Part shown: piece by piece, positions 55,659 through 64,000 of the stretch
How positions within the stretch are numbered: position 1 is the stretch's first letter
How the letters are laid out: every line of letters starts with the position of its first letter
DNA from: Rheinheimera sp. MMS21-TC3
GTDB taxonomy: Bacteria; Pseudomonadota; Gammaproteobacteria; Enterobacterales; Alteromonadaceae
Assembly: GCF_032229285.1 (NCBI RefSeq)
Contig: NZ_CP135084.1
Coordinates: 2,790,001-2,854,000 of the forward strand
Direction: 5' to 3'
DNA length: 64,000 nt
Program-made: the position numbers and the translations under genes
Notes under the pieces: model-generated
What the model was told of the DNA's origin: nothing
Databases searched by the model: none
Seen by the model: the letters and a program-made list of their open reading frames with translations, nothing else

Positions 55659-56840
55659 GTGATAGGGAAAAAGTTCAACTTGGTGACGCCGAAAAATATA
55701 CATAATAGCAATACGCAAAATAATGCGTCACAAACTGCCTTACTTTTAACTGGAGGTGGTGCTAGAGCAGCCTATCAGGTCGGCGTATTAAAAGCTATTG
55801 CCCAACATTACCCTAGAAATAGCGCCATACCCTTTAAAATTATTAGCGGTACCTCTGCTGGTGCAATAAATGGGGCTGCTATGGCTAGCTATGCTTCATG
55901 CTTTCATCTTGGGGTTAAAAAGCTAGAATGGATTTGGCGTAACTTTTCTACTCATCAAGTTTATTATGCCGATTATATTCGAGTATTTCGGCATTTATTT
56001 CGCAGTATCTATAGTGGCTTCCAAGCTGACTACGCCAATAAGCCCCCTGTAAGCCTATTTGATAGTAAACCTTTACGATTAATGTTAACTAAAATATTAG
56101 ACTTACAACGTATAGATCGTAATATTATGGGCGGCTATTTATCTAGTGTATCTGTTACTGCTTCTTGTTATAACAATGGCGACTCTATATCGTTTTTTCA
56201 ATCAAAACAGGCTCAAGAATGGCGGCGGGCTAAGCGCTCTGGTCAACGAACTTTAATTGGTGTCCATCATTTAATGGCGTCAGCTGCTATTCCGCTGGTT
56301 TTCCCCTCGGTGCGTATTCATCAACAGTATTTTGGTGATGGTTCTGTCAACCAATTAGCGCCTTTAAGTGCCCCTATTCATTTAGGCGCCGATAAAATTA
56401 TGATTATTGGTTTAGCTGATCCCCGCAGTAGTGATGCTGGGCAACGTATGCTACACCATCCTGATCTTGCCAATATTGCAGGTCATTTATTAGATACCGT
56501 ATTTAGCGACACTCTTAATTCTGATCTGGAGCGCTTGCATAGAATAAACAGTACTATTGCCGTATTACAGCAACATACTATTGCCTCTCCCTTAAAAAAA
56601 ATTGACACTTTACTGATTAATCCCAGTCAAAATTTTAGCCAAATTGCTAGTGAGCATTATTTAAGCTTGCCTTTAGCGGTTCGAACTATTTTGCGTTTAA
56701 CCGGTACCCGGCAGCATTCTCAGTCAAGTTTACCCAGTTACTTATTGTTTGAACAAAATTATACCCGACGCTTAATTGAATTAGGTATGGAAGATGCTAA
56801 TCAACAAATGCCACAAATTTTAAAGTTCCTTCAAGATTAA
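55659..56840 (+). CDS. patatin-like phospholipase
   Basis: A 393-residue serine lipase of the patatin family. It has the oxyanion-hole loop TGGGARAAYQVG (31-42), the nucleophile in GTSAG (S66) and the Asp of the dyad in FGDGSV. No signal peptide or membrane helix is evident. The start is unsure: GTG 55659, or TTG/GTG about seven to eight codons later after AGGG. Confidence 0.9.
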   Translation: MIGKKFNLVTPKNIHNSNTQNNASQTALLLTGGGARAAYQVGVLKAIAQHYPRNSAIPFKIISGTSAGAINGAAMASYASCFHLGVKKLEWIWRNFSTHQVYYADYIRVFRHLFRSIYSGFQADYANKPPVSLFDSKPLRLMLTKILDLQRIDRNIMGGYLSSVSVTASCYNNGDSISFFQSKQAQEWRRAKRSGQRTLIGVHHLMASAAIPLVFPSVRIHQQYFGDGSVNQLAPLSAPIHLGADKIMIIGLADPRSSDAGQRMLHHPDLANIAGHLLDTVFSDTLNSDLERLHRINSTIAVLQQHTIASPLKKIDTLLINPSQNFSQIASEHYLSLPLAVRTILRLTGTRQHSQSSLPSYLLFEQNYTRRLIELGMEDANQQMPQILKFLQD

Positions 56841-56858
56841 CACTTGGCCTATTAGTTG

Positions 56859-56894
56859 CTTAATAGATTAAGGATTACTTAATTTATTAAGGAT
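56859..56894 (+). promoter_or_regulatory. two tandem dyads directly upstream of the cyclase gene
   Basis: CTTAATAGATTAAGGAT (56859-56875) and CTTAATTTATTAAGGAT (56878-56894) differ at two positions and are offset by 19 bp. Each is itself an inverted repeat (CTTAAT-N2-ATTAAG). The second contains the AAGGA ribosome binding site 8 bases before the ATG. Confidence 0.5.
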
Positions 56895-56900
56895 AAAATT

Positions 56901-57803
56901 ATGGAGTATGCTTTGTTGCAGGATAGAGGCTGCAGTTCGGCCCCCTGTTATGCTTCTATAACTAAGCTACAACATTGGCCTGAGCTTCCAGAGCAAGCTG
57001 GACTAAGCTTAGTCAGCCAGCTTCAAACTACTTTAGAGTTACAACAGCAACTTGATATTATTTCAATGGCTGCCGGCAAGCTTTTGCCTCTGTCTTGGTT
57101 GCAATTACACACGGCTGTCGGTGATTTTACAGCTAGTGGCTCAACCCCAGCTGACTATGAGCACCGCAGCATGTTGGTTTTAAATCAACAATGCTTAGCT
57201 GAGCTGGTATATCAAAGTGCTAGCCCTTTTACACCAATGTTACAGCGTGAATTATTGCAATTAGAAACCGAGTGGTTATTTGCCCTTCGCAATGCACTAG
57301 TAGTCAGCCGCTTACAACAAATGGCGTTAAAAGACCCCCTTACCTGCCTAGGCAACCGTCGTTTTTTTGACGACAGCTTTACTAAAACAGTCCAGCTGGC
57401 TAAACGCTATGATGAAAGCTGCGGCTTATTATTATTAGACTTAGATAACTTTAAGCAAGTTAATGATATTGACGGCCATACGGCAGGTGATGAAATGTTA
57501 ATTGCTGTGGCTAATGCATTACGCGATACACTGCGGGTGACTGACAGCATATTTCGCTTTGGTGGCGACGAGTTTGCTATTATTTTATCTGCCGCTGATG
57601 TTGCAAGTGCTGAATTAATTGCTAGACGCTTGTTAAAAGCAATTAATCAACTAGCGCTTGGTCAGCAGTATCAAGTGACAGTCAGTGTTGGTTTAGCTTT
57701 ACTTAAAACTGGACAGAGCCAAGCTGAATTATTCGCTGCGGCAGATAAAGCCTTATACCAAGCAAAAAATGCTGGTAAAAGTATGGTCCGCCTAGCACTT
57801 TAA
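56901..57803 (+). CDS. diguanylate cyclase (GGDEF)
   Basis: A 300-residue soluble cyclase. The active site is RFGGDEF (221-225 is GGDEF), the Mg-binding Asp lies in LLLLDLDNFKQVND, and an I-site RVTD (212-215) is at the right distance for product inhibition. The N-terminal 130 residues are helical and of no clear family; they may carry the input. It makes c-di-GMP. Two dyads sit upstream. Confidence 0.92.
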   Translation: MEYALLQDRGCSSAPCYASITKLQHWPELPEQAGLSLVSQLQTTLELQQQLDIISMAAGKLLPLSWLQLHTAVGDFTASGSTPADYEHRSMLVLNQQCLAELVYQSASPFTPMLQRELLQLETEWLFALRNALVVSRLQQMALKDPLTCLGNRRFFDDSFTKTVQLAKRYDESCGLLLLDLDNFKQVNDIDGHTAGDEMLIAVANALRDTLRVTDSIFRFGGDEFAIILSAADVASAELIARRLLKAINQLALGQQYQVTVSVGLALLKTGQSQAELFAAADKALYQAKNAGKSMVRLAL

Positions 57804-57817
57804 CTCTTATTGACTGT

Positions 57818-59140
57818 TTATTTAGCCATTTCAGACCAGTGCAACCAGTATTTTGCTTGTTGCGCTGAGCTGGCAGAAGCATAGCCCGCTACCGCAATAA
57901 GTTGCTGCTGCTTATTCAATAGCAAAGGCACTCGCAAGCGTTGCCAAGGCGGTACTTGCCATAATTTAAACCATTGTTTTAGGGGTTTATGCTGTAATGC
58001 TGAACTTGGTTTAAATAATAAACTCAACTTGCCAAATACAATAGAGCCGCTGTCATCGGCTACAGGCAGGGCATCAGTTGAGGCTTGATTATTAATATCT
58101 ATTTGGCCAAGCTTTTCTGGCAGCACAAGCTGCGTTGTCCCTTGCCAGGCTAAATTATAATTTGGCTTGCTGTTATTAGTGGCAGCTACTTTGTACAGCT
58201 GTTCGGCATAACGTCTAATATTAAAGCCATCCAGCACTAATAAAGGGCTGCTGTCCTCTCGGGCTAAAATAACCGTTTGGTATAATGTTTCTAACCACTG
58301 CACTGATGGGGTTAGTCCAGTATCGGCTAACCAGCGCCGAATAAGTAAATGTTGTTGTAAAGGAATATGCTGGGCTAAGGCCGTTAGTTGTAACCGATCA
58401 TTAACCACTACCTGCGGATAAAACTGTTCGGTATAATAATCTGCTAACTGCTGCATGTTAGCGATTAACTGCATGCTACGGCTAGCTGTTTTACTAAAGT
58501 GGGGCCAACGTTGACGTAATAGCGGCGCTATTTGATGGCGGATAAAGTTACGTTCATACTGGGTATCAATATTACTTTCATCTTCTACCCAAGCTAATTG
58601 TTGCTCTGTGGCATAGTGCTGTAACTGAGCTTGGTTAAAACTAAGCAATGGCCTTAATAGTTGACCCGCTGCAAAAGGTTTGCTTGCCGCTATACCACTT
58701 AAACCTGCAGGGCCTGAGCCCCGTTTTAATGCTAGCAACAAGGTTTCTATTTGATCATCGGCATGGTGCGCTGTCAGCAATAAATGCTTATTAGTAGTAA
58801 TAAATGCTGCTAAAGCGTCATATCGCCCTGCTCTAGCACGGGCTTCTAAATTATGCCTACCTTCAAGCTTAAGGCTAACCGAGCTAAATTCAACTTGCCG
58901 CACGGCGCATTGTTGCTGACAAAACTCTGCCCAAGCAACTGCATTATTGCTTAAACCATGGTTAATATAGACAGCTTGCAACTTAAAGCCTAGCTGCTGC
59001 TGTGCTTTAGCTAGCAAGTCTAGTAACACCATAGAATCTAAGCCACCACTGAGAGCCAGAACCACCTTATGCTCTGCTTGCAGCTTAGCTTGCGCCAATA
59101 AACAATGCTGTAAAAAAGTCTCTACCTGTAGTGTGGTCAT
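57818..59140 (-). CDS. tilS: tRNA(Ile)-lysidine synthetase
   Basis: About 440 residues. The P-loop SGGLDSMVLL (about 31-40) and the later THHADDQIETLLL motif (LTAHHADDQIETLLLALKRGSG) are conserved; the C-terminal TilS substrate-binding domain follows. It makes lysidine at C34 of tRNA-Ile. ATG 59140 is taken over an upstream TTG. Convergent with the cyclase gene, 14 bp apart. Confidence 0.95.
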   Translation of the reverse strand: MTTLQVETFLQHCLLAQAKLQAEHKVVLALSGGLDSMVLLDLLAKAQQQLGFKLQAVYINHGLSNNAVAWAEFCQQQCAVRQVEFSSVSLKLEGRHNLEARARAGRYDALAAFITTNKHLLLTAHHADDQIETLLLALKRGSGPAGLSGIAASKPFAAGQLLRPLLSFNQAQLQHYATEQQLAWVEDESNIDTQYERNFIRHQIAPLLRQRWPHFSKTASRSMQLIANMQQLADYYTEQFYPQVVVNDRLQLTALAQHIPLQQHLLIRRWLADTGLTPSVQWLETLYQTVILAREDSSPLLVLDGFNIRRYAEQLYKVAATNNSKPNYNLAWQGTTQLVLPEKLGQIDINNQASTDALPVADDSGSIVFGKLSLLFKPSSALQHKPLKQWFKLWQVPPWQRLRVPLLLNKQQQLIAVAGYASASSAQQAKYWLHWSEMAK

Positions 59141-59190
59141 GCTCAATCTATTTTAAGTGCGCTATAAACTAGACAGCGGTATTATTAAAT

Positions 59191-59219
59191 AAAAAAGCCA
59201 GTACTTTAGATACTGGCTT
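59191..59219 (-). terminator. terminator of accA
   Basis: AAGCCAGTA (59195-59203) pairs with TACTGGCTT (59211-59219) around a 7-base loop; on the minus strand T6 follows. Confidence 0.85.
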
Positions 59220-59241
59220 AATATTACAACTGCTAAGGCTA

Positions 59242-60198
59242 TTAGCAATAGCCGTATGACATCAGTCTATTATAGCGCCGCTCTAACAATTCATCGACGC
59301 TCATTTTATTTAACAACTCTAAATCCTGTAGTAATACCGCCTTTAAGCTTTGCGCCATTTTCTCAGGAGAACGGTGGGCACCACCTAACGGCTCAGTTAC
59401 CACTTCATCAATAAGCTTTAACTCTTTAATTCTAGCCGCGGTTATCCCCATTGCATCAGCCGCTAAAGGAGCTTTTTCCGCGCTTTTCCATAAAATTGAA
59501 GCACAACCTTCTGGCGAAATAACCGAATAAGTACTATATTGCAACATATTTACTTTATCGCCTACACCTATAGCTAAAGCGCCACCCGAGCCACCTTCAC
59601 CGACAACAGTACAAACAACTGGCACTTTTAAGCCTGCCATAACTTTTAAGTTGCGAGCTATAGCTTCAGATTGACCGCGCTCTTCTGCGCCTATTCCTGG
59701 GTAAGCACCTGGCGTATCAATAAAAGTTACAATTGGCATTTTAAAGCGTTCGGCCATTTCCATTAGACGTAGGGCTTTGCGGTAACCTTCTGGCCTTGGC
59801 ATACCAAAGTTTCGTTTAATCTTTTCTTTAGTATTCCGACCTTTTTGATGACCTATAACCATTACTGGTTGGCCATCTAAACGTGCTGTACCACCAATAA
59901 TAGCATGGTCATTGGCAAAGGCTCTATCACCGGCTAAATCATCAAAGTCAGTAAACATATGCTTGATATAATCAAGGGTATAAGGCCTTAATGGATGACG
60001 AGCTAATTGCGCAACTTGCCAAGCACCTAGCTCAGCAAACACTCTTTTAGTTAAGGTTAAGCTTTTTTCTTTTAATTTATTTATTTCTTCTTCTAAGCCT
60101 AAATCATAATCGCCATTGCGACTTACGTTACGCAATTCGTCTATTTTTGCTTCAAGTTCAGCAATGGGTTGCTCAAACTCTAAATAATTCAGCATCAT
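59242..60198 (-). CDS. accA: acetyl-CoA carboxylase carboxyltransferase alpha subunit
   Basis: A 318-residue subunit (E. coli 319) that moves the carboxyl group to acetyl-CoA for fatty-acid synthesis. The [14 protein letters not shown] start and the [15 protein letters not shown] and [16 protein letters not shown] segments are intact. Either of two adjacent ATGs (60198, 60195) could start it. It follows dnaE after 17 bp, the conserved rnhB-dnaE-accA arrangement. Confidence 0.97.
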   Translation of the reverse strand: MMLNYLEFEQPIAELEAKIDELRNVSRNGDYDLGLEEEINKLKEKSLTLTKRVFAELGAWQVAQLARHPLRPYTLDYIKHMFTDFDDLAGDRAFANDHAIIGGTARLDGQPVMVIGHQKGRNTKEKIKRNFGMPRPEGYRKALRLMEMAERFKMPIVTFIDTPGAYPGIGAEERGQSEAIARNLKVMAGLKVPVVCTVVGEGGSGGALAIGVGDKVNMLQYSTYSVISPEGCASILWKSAEKAPLAADAMGITAARIKELKLIDEVVTEPLGGAHRSPEKMAQSLKAVLLQDLELLNKMSVDELLERRYNRLMSYGYC

Positions 60199-60215
60199 CG
60201 ACAGTCACTACCTAA

Positions 60216-63200
60216 TTAATTAAATTCCAGTTCTATTGTCGCCAATTGTTTTAACTGATGCAACAAAGCGTCGGCAGGCGTCACCCACCATGGAGTATCT
60301 AGTTGAAGCATTACCTCGCCTTCCTGGCGCTGATACCGGATATTAACCGGAACGGTTCCTGCTTTATACTCACTGAGCACCTGCTGTAATTGTTGCAGGT
60401 AATTGTGGTCTATTTGTGTCGATTGTACAGTGATATTCAAACAACGCAGCGATTTTTCTCGCACTTGCGTTATTTCACTGACATCGCGGCCCGTCATTGT
60501 AAGGCCACCATTAAAATCATCAAAGCTGACCTGTCCCGTTATAACTAAAATAAGGTCCTTTTGCAGTAATTCTTCAAAATTTTCTAGCATATCGGGGAAA
60601 AAACGTACATCTAAGCGGGCAGACTTATCATCTAAAGTCACAATAGCCCAGCGCCGCCCTTTTTTATTAACAATAACCCGAACCGACACCACTAAGCCTA
60701 CTACTTGTACTGATTGGTCTTTTCGCGTGGGTTGTAGCTCATTTAATCGACAAGAAGCATAACGTGGTAGTTCATTCAAATAACGGTTAATAGGATGGCC
60801 AGTTAAGTATAAACCTAAGGCTTCGCGCTCACCTTCTAGCCAAATCTCATCTGGCCAAGGCGCCACTTGAACAAAAGCGCTGCTAGTATCATCAGCTTCT
60901 GGGCTGAGTAAGCCAAATAAGTCATCTTGACCAACTGCCTGCGCCTTAGCATGTTGCTCGGCAGCTTTCATTGCTTGCTCTAAGGTTGCAGCTAACGCAG
61001 CTCTATGTGGCCCCAGCTTATCTAAAGCACCGGCTAAAATTAGCTTTTCCATCACCCGTTTGCCGACTTTTTTCAGATCGACTTTAGCACAAAAATCAAA
61101 CAGATCGCTAAAAGCACCATGCTGTTTTCTGGCGGCTATAATGGCTTCAATTGGCCCCTCGCCCACCCCTTTAATGGCGCCAATACCGTATACTATATGG
61201 CCTTGCTCATTAACAGTAAACTTGTGCACCCCAGCATTTACATCTGGTGGAATCAGGGTAAGCTTCATCCGCTCACACTCATCTACTAGGGTAACAATTT
61301 TGTCAGTATTATCCATATCGGCGGACATTACCGCTGCCATAAACTCAGCTGGAAAGTGCGTTTTCATCCACAAGGTTTGATATGACACTAAGGCATAAGC
61401 AGCAGAGTGTGATTTATTAAAGCCATAGCCAGCAAACTTTTCAACTAAATCAAAAATTTTAATGGCTAATTCAGGATCGATACCATTATTGGCTGCGCCT
61501 TCTTGAAAGGTTGCTCGCTGCTTAGCCATTTCTTCTGGCTGTTTTTTACCCATAGCTCGGCGTAACAAGTCAGCACCACCCAATGAGTAACCTGATAGCA
61601 CCTGTGCAATTTGCATAACTTGTTCTTGATACAAAATAATGCCGTATGTGGGCTCTAAAATAGGTTTAAGCGATTCATGCTGCCAGGTTTCATCAGGGTA
61701 AGAAATCGCTTCACGGCCACGTTTACGGTCAATAAAGTTATCAACCATACCAGATTGTAGTGGCCCTGGCCGAAACAAGGCGACTAAGGCAATAATATCT
61801 TCAAAGCAATCTGGCTTTAGGCGGCGAATTAAATCTTTCATGCCGCGCGATTCTAATTGGAATACAGCTGTAGTATCGGCTTTTTGTAATAAATCAAAGC
61901 TGGCCTTATCTACTAGCGGTATATGGTTTATATCAACTAGCGGTTTACCTTCTTTAGTTAAACGGCTATTAACCATATTCACTGCCCATTGCAAAATGGT
62001 CAGAGTGCGTAAACCTAAAAAGTCGAACTTAACTAAGCCGGCATACTCAACATCATCTTTATCAAACTGAGTGACAGGGTTATTACCATGCTCATCACAA
62101 TATAAGGGCGAAAAGTCGGTGATTTTAGTTGGCGCTATAACCACGCCACCGGCATGTTTACCGGCATTTCGGGTTACGCCTTCTAATTGCCTCGCCATAT
62201 CAATGAGATCTTTAACCTCTTCATCTTGGGCATAGAGTTCAGGTAACCTTGGTTCTTCTTTAAAGGCTTGCTCTAACGTCATACCTGGCGTCATAGGCAC
62301 TAATTTAGAGATGCGTTCAACAAAGCCATAAGGATGGCCTAGCACCCTTCCTACATCACGAATAACGCCCTTAGCCGCCATAGTGCCAAAAGTAATAATT
62401 TGTGACACAGCTTCTCGGCCATACATGTCAGCAACGTGTTCAATTACTTCATCTCGGCGGTCCATACAAAAGTCGACATCAAAGTCCGGCATCGAGACCC
62501 GTTCAGGGTTTAAAAATCGCTCAAATAATAAATCATACTCTAACGGGTCAAGATCAGTGATCTTAAGCGCATAAGCTACCAAAGAGCCGGCACCAGAGCC
62601 TCGGCCCGGCCCAACTGGAATGCCTTGATCTTTACTCCACTGAATAAACTCCATTACCACTAAAAAATAACCTGGAAAGCCCATTTGGTTAATAACTTTA
62701 AGCTCAATTTGCAGCCGCTCGTCGTAGCCGCCACGCCGCTGCTGGCGAATAGTTTCATCTGGAAATAATATCTGTAGCCTTTGCTCTAAGCCTTGTTGTG
62801 CTTTCATCACTAAGAAGTCAGCGTCAGACATACCGCCAGTTGGAAATGCTGGTAAAAAATACTCACCCAAACGGATAGTGACATTGCAGCGCTTAGCAAT
62901 CTCTACTGAGTTTTCCAATGCCTCTGGCAGGTCGGCAAACAACTGCTGCATTTCTTGCTCAGTGCGTAGATACTGTTGTTCTGAATAAAGTTTTGGCCGA
63001 CGCTTATCATCTAAGGTAAAGCTATCATGAATAGCTACCCTAATTTCATGAGCAGCAAAGTCTTCTCGCTTTAAAAATACCACTTCGTTAGTAGCTACAA
63101 CGGGTAGTTGATGCTGTTCAGCTAATGCTACCGCTTGCTGGATATAAAGCTCTTCATCCGGCCGACCGGTGCGGCATAGCTCTAGATAAAAACGATTAGG

Positions 63201-63686
63201 GAACTGCTGCTGATAATAGGCTACTAACTCATTAACTAAAGGCTGATTTTGCTTAATCAATGCCTTGCCTAAAGTGCCATCTTTAGCACCAGACAACACA
63301 ATAACGCCGCTGGCATATTCAGTTAACCAATCATGATCTATTTGTGGTTTACCTGCAACATGGCCTCTTAAGTATGCTTTTGAAATAAGATCACACAGAT
63401 TTTGATAGCCAGTGTTATCGGCTGCTAACAAAAGTAAGCGGCTAGTTTCTGTCCCTAGACCAGGGTGCTGCACCCAGCAGTCGACACCTATAATTGGCTT
63501 AACACCGGCAGCATGAGCAGCACTATAGAATCGCACTAAGCCACAAAAATTCATTTGGTCGGTTAGCGCTACAGCTGGCATTTTTAATTGATTAATGGCT
63601 TTAACTATTGGCTTTACCTTAGCCACCCCGTCAACCAAGGAAAAATCACTGTGCAGCCGTAAATGAATAAAGCTTGGTTCTGCCAT
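60216..63686 (-). CDS. dnaE: DNA polymerase III alpha subunit
   Basis: A 1156-residue replicative polymerase (E. coli 1160). It has a PHP domain at the start ([10 protein letters not shown]), the catalytic [12 protein letters not shown] motif, the [25 protein letters not shown] region, helix-hairpin-helix and OB parts and a C-terminal tail. It pairs with DnaQ (31232) and the clamp. The start shares TAATG with rnhB. Confidence 0.98.
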   Translation of the reverse strand: MAEPSFIHLRLHSDFSLVDGVAKVKPIVKAINQLKMPAVALTDQMNFCGLVRFYSAAHAAGVKPIIGVDCWVQHPGLGTETSRLLLLAADNTGYQNLCDLISKAYLRGHVAGKPQIDHDWLTEYASGVIVLSGAKDGTLGKALIKQNQPLVNELVAYYQQQFPNRFYLELCRTGRPDEELYIQQAVALAEQHQLPVVATNEVVFLKREDFAAHEIRVAIHDSFTLDDKRRPKLYSEQQYLRTEQEMQQLFADLPEALENSVEIAKRCNVTIRLGEYFLPAFPTGGMSDADFLVMKAQQGLEQRLQILFPDETIRQQRRGGYDERLQIELKVINQMGFPGYFLVVMEFIQWSKDQGIPVGPGRGSGAGSLVAYALKITDLDPLEYDLLFERFLNPERVSMPDFDVDFCMDRRDEVIEHVADMYGREAVSQIITFGTMAAKGVIRDVGRVLGHPYGFVERISKLVPMTPGMTLEQAFKEEPRLPELYAQDEEVKDLIDMARQLEGVTRNAGKHAGGVVIAPTKITDFSPLYCDEHGNNPVTQFDKDDVEYAGLVKFDFLGLRTLTILQWAVNMVNSRLTKEGKPLVDINHIPLVDKASFDLLQKADTTAVFQLESRGMKDLIRRLKPDCFEDIIALVALFRPGPLQSGMVDNFIDRKRGREAISYPDETWQHESLKPILEPTYGIILYQEQVMQIAQVLSGYSLGGADLLRRAMGKKQPEEMAKQRATFQEGAANNGIDPELAIKIFDLVEKFAGYGFNKSHSAAYALVSYQTLWMKTHFPAEFMAAVMSADMDNTDKIVTLVDECERMKLTLIPPDVNAGVHKFTVNEQGHIVYGIGAIKGVGEGPIEAIIAARKQHGAFSDLFDFCAKVDLKKVGKRVMEKLILAGALDKLGPHRAALAATLEQAMKAAEQHAKAQAVGQDDLFGLLSPEADDTSSAFVQVAPWPDEIWLEGEREALGLYLTGHPINRYLNELPRYASCRLNELQPTRKDQSVQVVGLVVSVRVIVNKKGRRWAIVTLDDKSARLDVRFFPDMLENFEELLQKDLILVITGQVSFDDFNGGLTMTGRDVSEITQVREKSLRCLNITVQSTQIDHNYLQQLQQVLSEYKAGTVPVNIRYQRQEGEVMLQLDTPWWVTPADALLHQLKQLATIELEFN

Positions 63687-64000
63687 TAGTCTTGTTGCTC
63701 CAATACTAGCCGCACTGGTTTAAAACTTCGCCTATGCTCAGCTAAGACACCATGCTGCTTAATTGCCGCTAAGTGCGCAGCAGTAGGGTACCCCTTGTGT
63801 GCAGCAAAGCCATAATGCGGATAAGCTTGATCTAATGCATACATTTCATTATCTCGTGCCACTTTAGCTAAAATCGAGGCTGCGCTTATTTCTGGCACTA
63901 AGCCATCACCTTTGATTATTGCTGAGGCGTTTATGCCAAAGTCTGGTGTCCGGTTACCATCTACCAATACCCAATCAGGTGTAATAGCTAAGGCAGCTAC
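63686..64000 (-). CDS. rnhB: ribonuclease HII, C-terminal part (5' end beyond the window)
   Basis: The frame is open from the window edge to a stop at 63686. It contains [44 protein letters not shown] and HRRSFKPV, the C-terminal half of RNase HII, which removes ribonucleotides from DNA. About 104 of some 200 residues are present; the N-terminal DEAGRG part lies outside. Confidence 0.95.
   Translation of the reverse strand, partial: VAALAITPDWVLVDGNRTPDFGINASAIIKGDGLVPEISAASILAKVARDNEMYALDQAYPHYGFAAHKGYPTAAHLAAIKQHGVLAEHRRSFKPVRLVLEQQD

Noticed and set aside
1..64000. CRISPR arrays, insertion sequences, integrases or prophage genes
   Set aside because: No regularly spaced repeats, transposase-like proteins, integrases or structural phage proteins were seen in any frame.

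Overview
This is a 64 kb stretch of chromosome from a gammaproteobacterium, most likely an Alteromonadales/Chromatiaceae-type marine or freshwater heterotroph of the Rheinheimera, Arsukibacterium or Alishewanella kind. That placement is an inference. It rests on gammaproteobacterial gene blocks (pncC-recA, surE-pcm-nlpD-rpoS, ftsB-ispD-ispF-truD, dnaQ/rnhA, rnhB-dnaE-accA-tilS), large TonB-dependent receptors, an S46-family protein, AT-rich DNA and glutamine-rich proteins. No phage, insertion sequence, integron or CRISPR array was found. About 60 genes are tightly packed on both strands, plus four tRNAs and the SRP RNA.

Region 1 (1-12.3 kb): alaS (cut by the window edge) and recX, then a block that separates them from recA: a membrane protein, an S46 peptidase homologue with two of its three catalytic residues replaced, YqhA, a large hybrid sensor kinase and metA with a MetJ-type operator. 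recA has a clear LexA box and follows pncC. Region 2 (12.4-24.6 kb): mutS overlapping a BenE-type transporter, then rpoS-nlpD-DUF368-pcm-surE-truD-ispF-ispD-ftsB on the minus strand, an unrecognised gene and a TerC-family protein. Region 3 (24.6-29.3 kb): a possible orphan small RNA, then a sulfide/persulfide module (Blh-type metallo-hydrolase, TSUP permease, rhodanese, two YeeE/PmpAB half-permeases) and a chemoreceptor.

Region 4 (29.3-36.9 kb): four tandem tRNA-Asp genes with a strong promoter, a TIGR03503-type membrane protein, dnaQ, rnhA, a decayed GGDEF fragment, a LuxI-like/exosortase-associated acyltransferase with a structured leader, a soluble GAF histidine kinase, a His-poor ZrgA relative and a methyltransferase. 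Region 5 (37-46.2 kb): a large TonB receptor with a structured 5' leader, dinG with a degenerate LexA box and an incomplete Fe-S cysteine set, a YfcA-type permease, priC, an HDAC-family enzyme, tryptophan 2,3-dioxygenase, comFB-like and a 54-codon ybaM-like gene.

Region 6 (46.2-52.7 kb) is the most system-like locus: a Fur-box-controlled operon of a TonB receptor, a PepSY-TM protein, DUF2271, DUF4198, a membrane-anchored flavoreductase, a 55-residue single-TM protein and a small periplasmic protein. It looks like an uptake and reductive-release pathway for an iron chelate or another metal. Region 7 (52.8-64 kb): nitroreductase/LysR pair, SRP RNA, DUF3014, patatin phospholipase, a diguanylate cyclase behind two tandem dyads, then tilS, accA, dnaE and rnhB (cut by the edge).

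All calls come from reading the sequence by eye. No alignment, profile or folding program was run, and residue and base positions were counted by hand.
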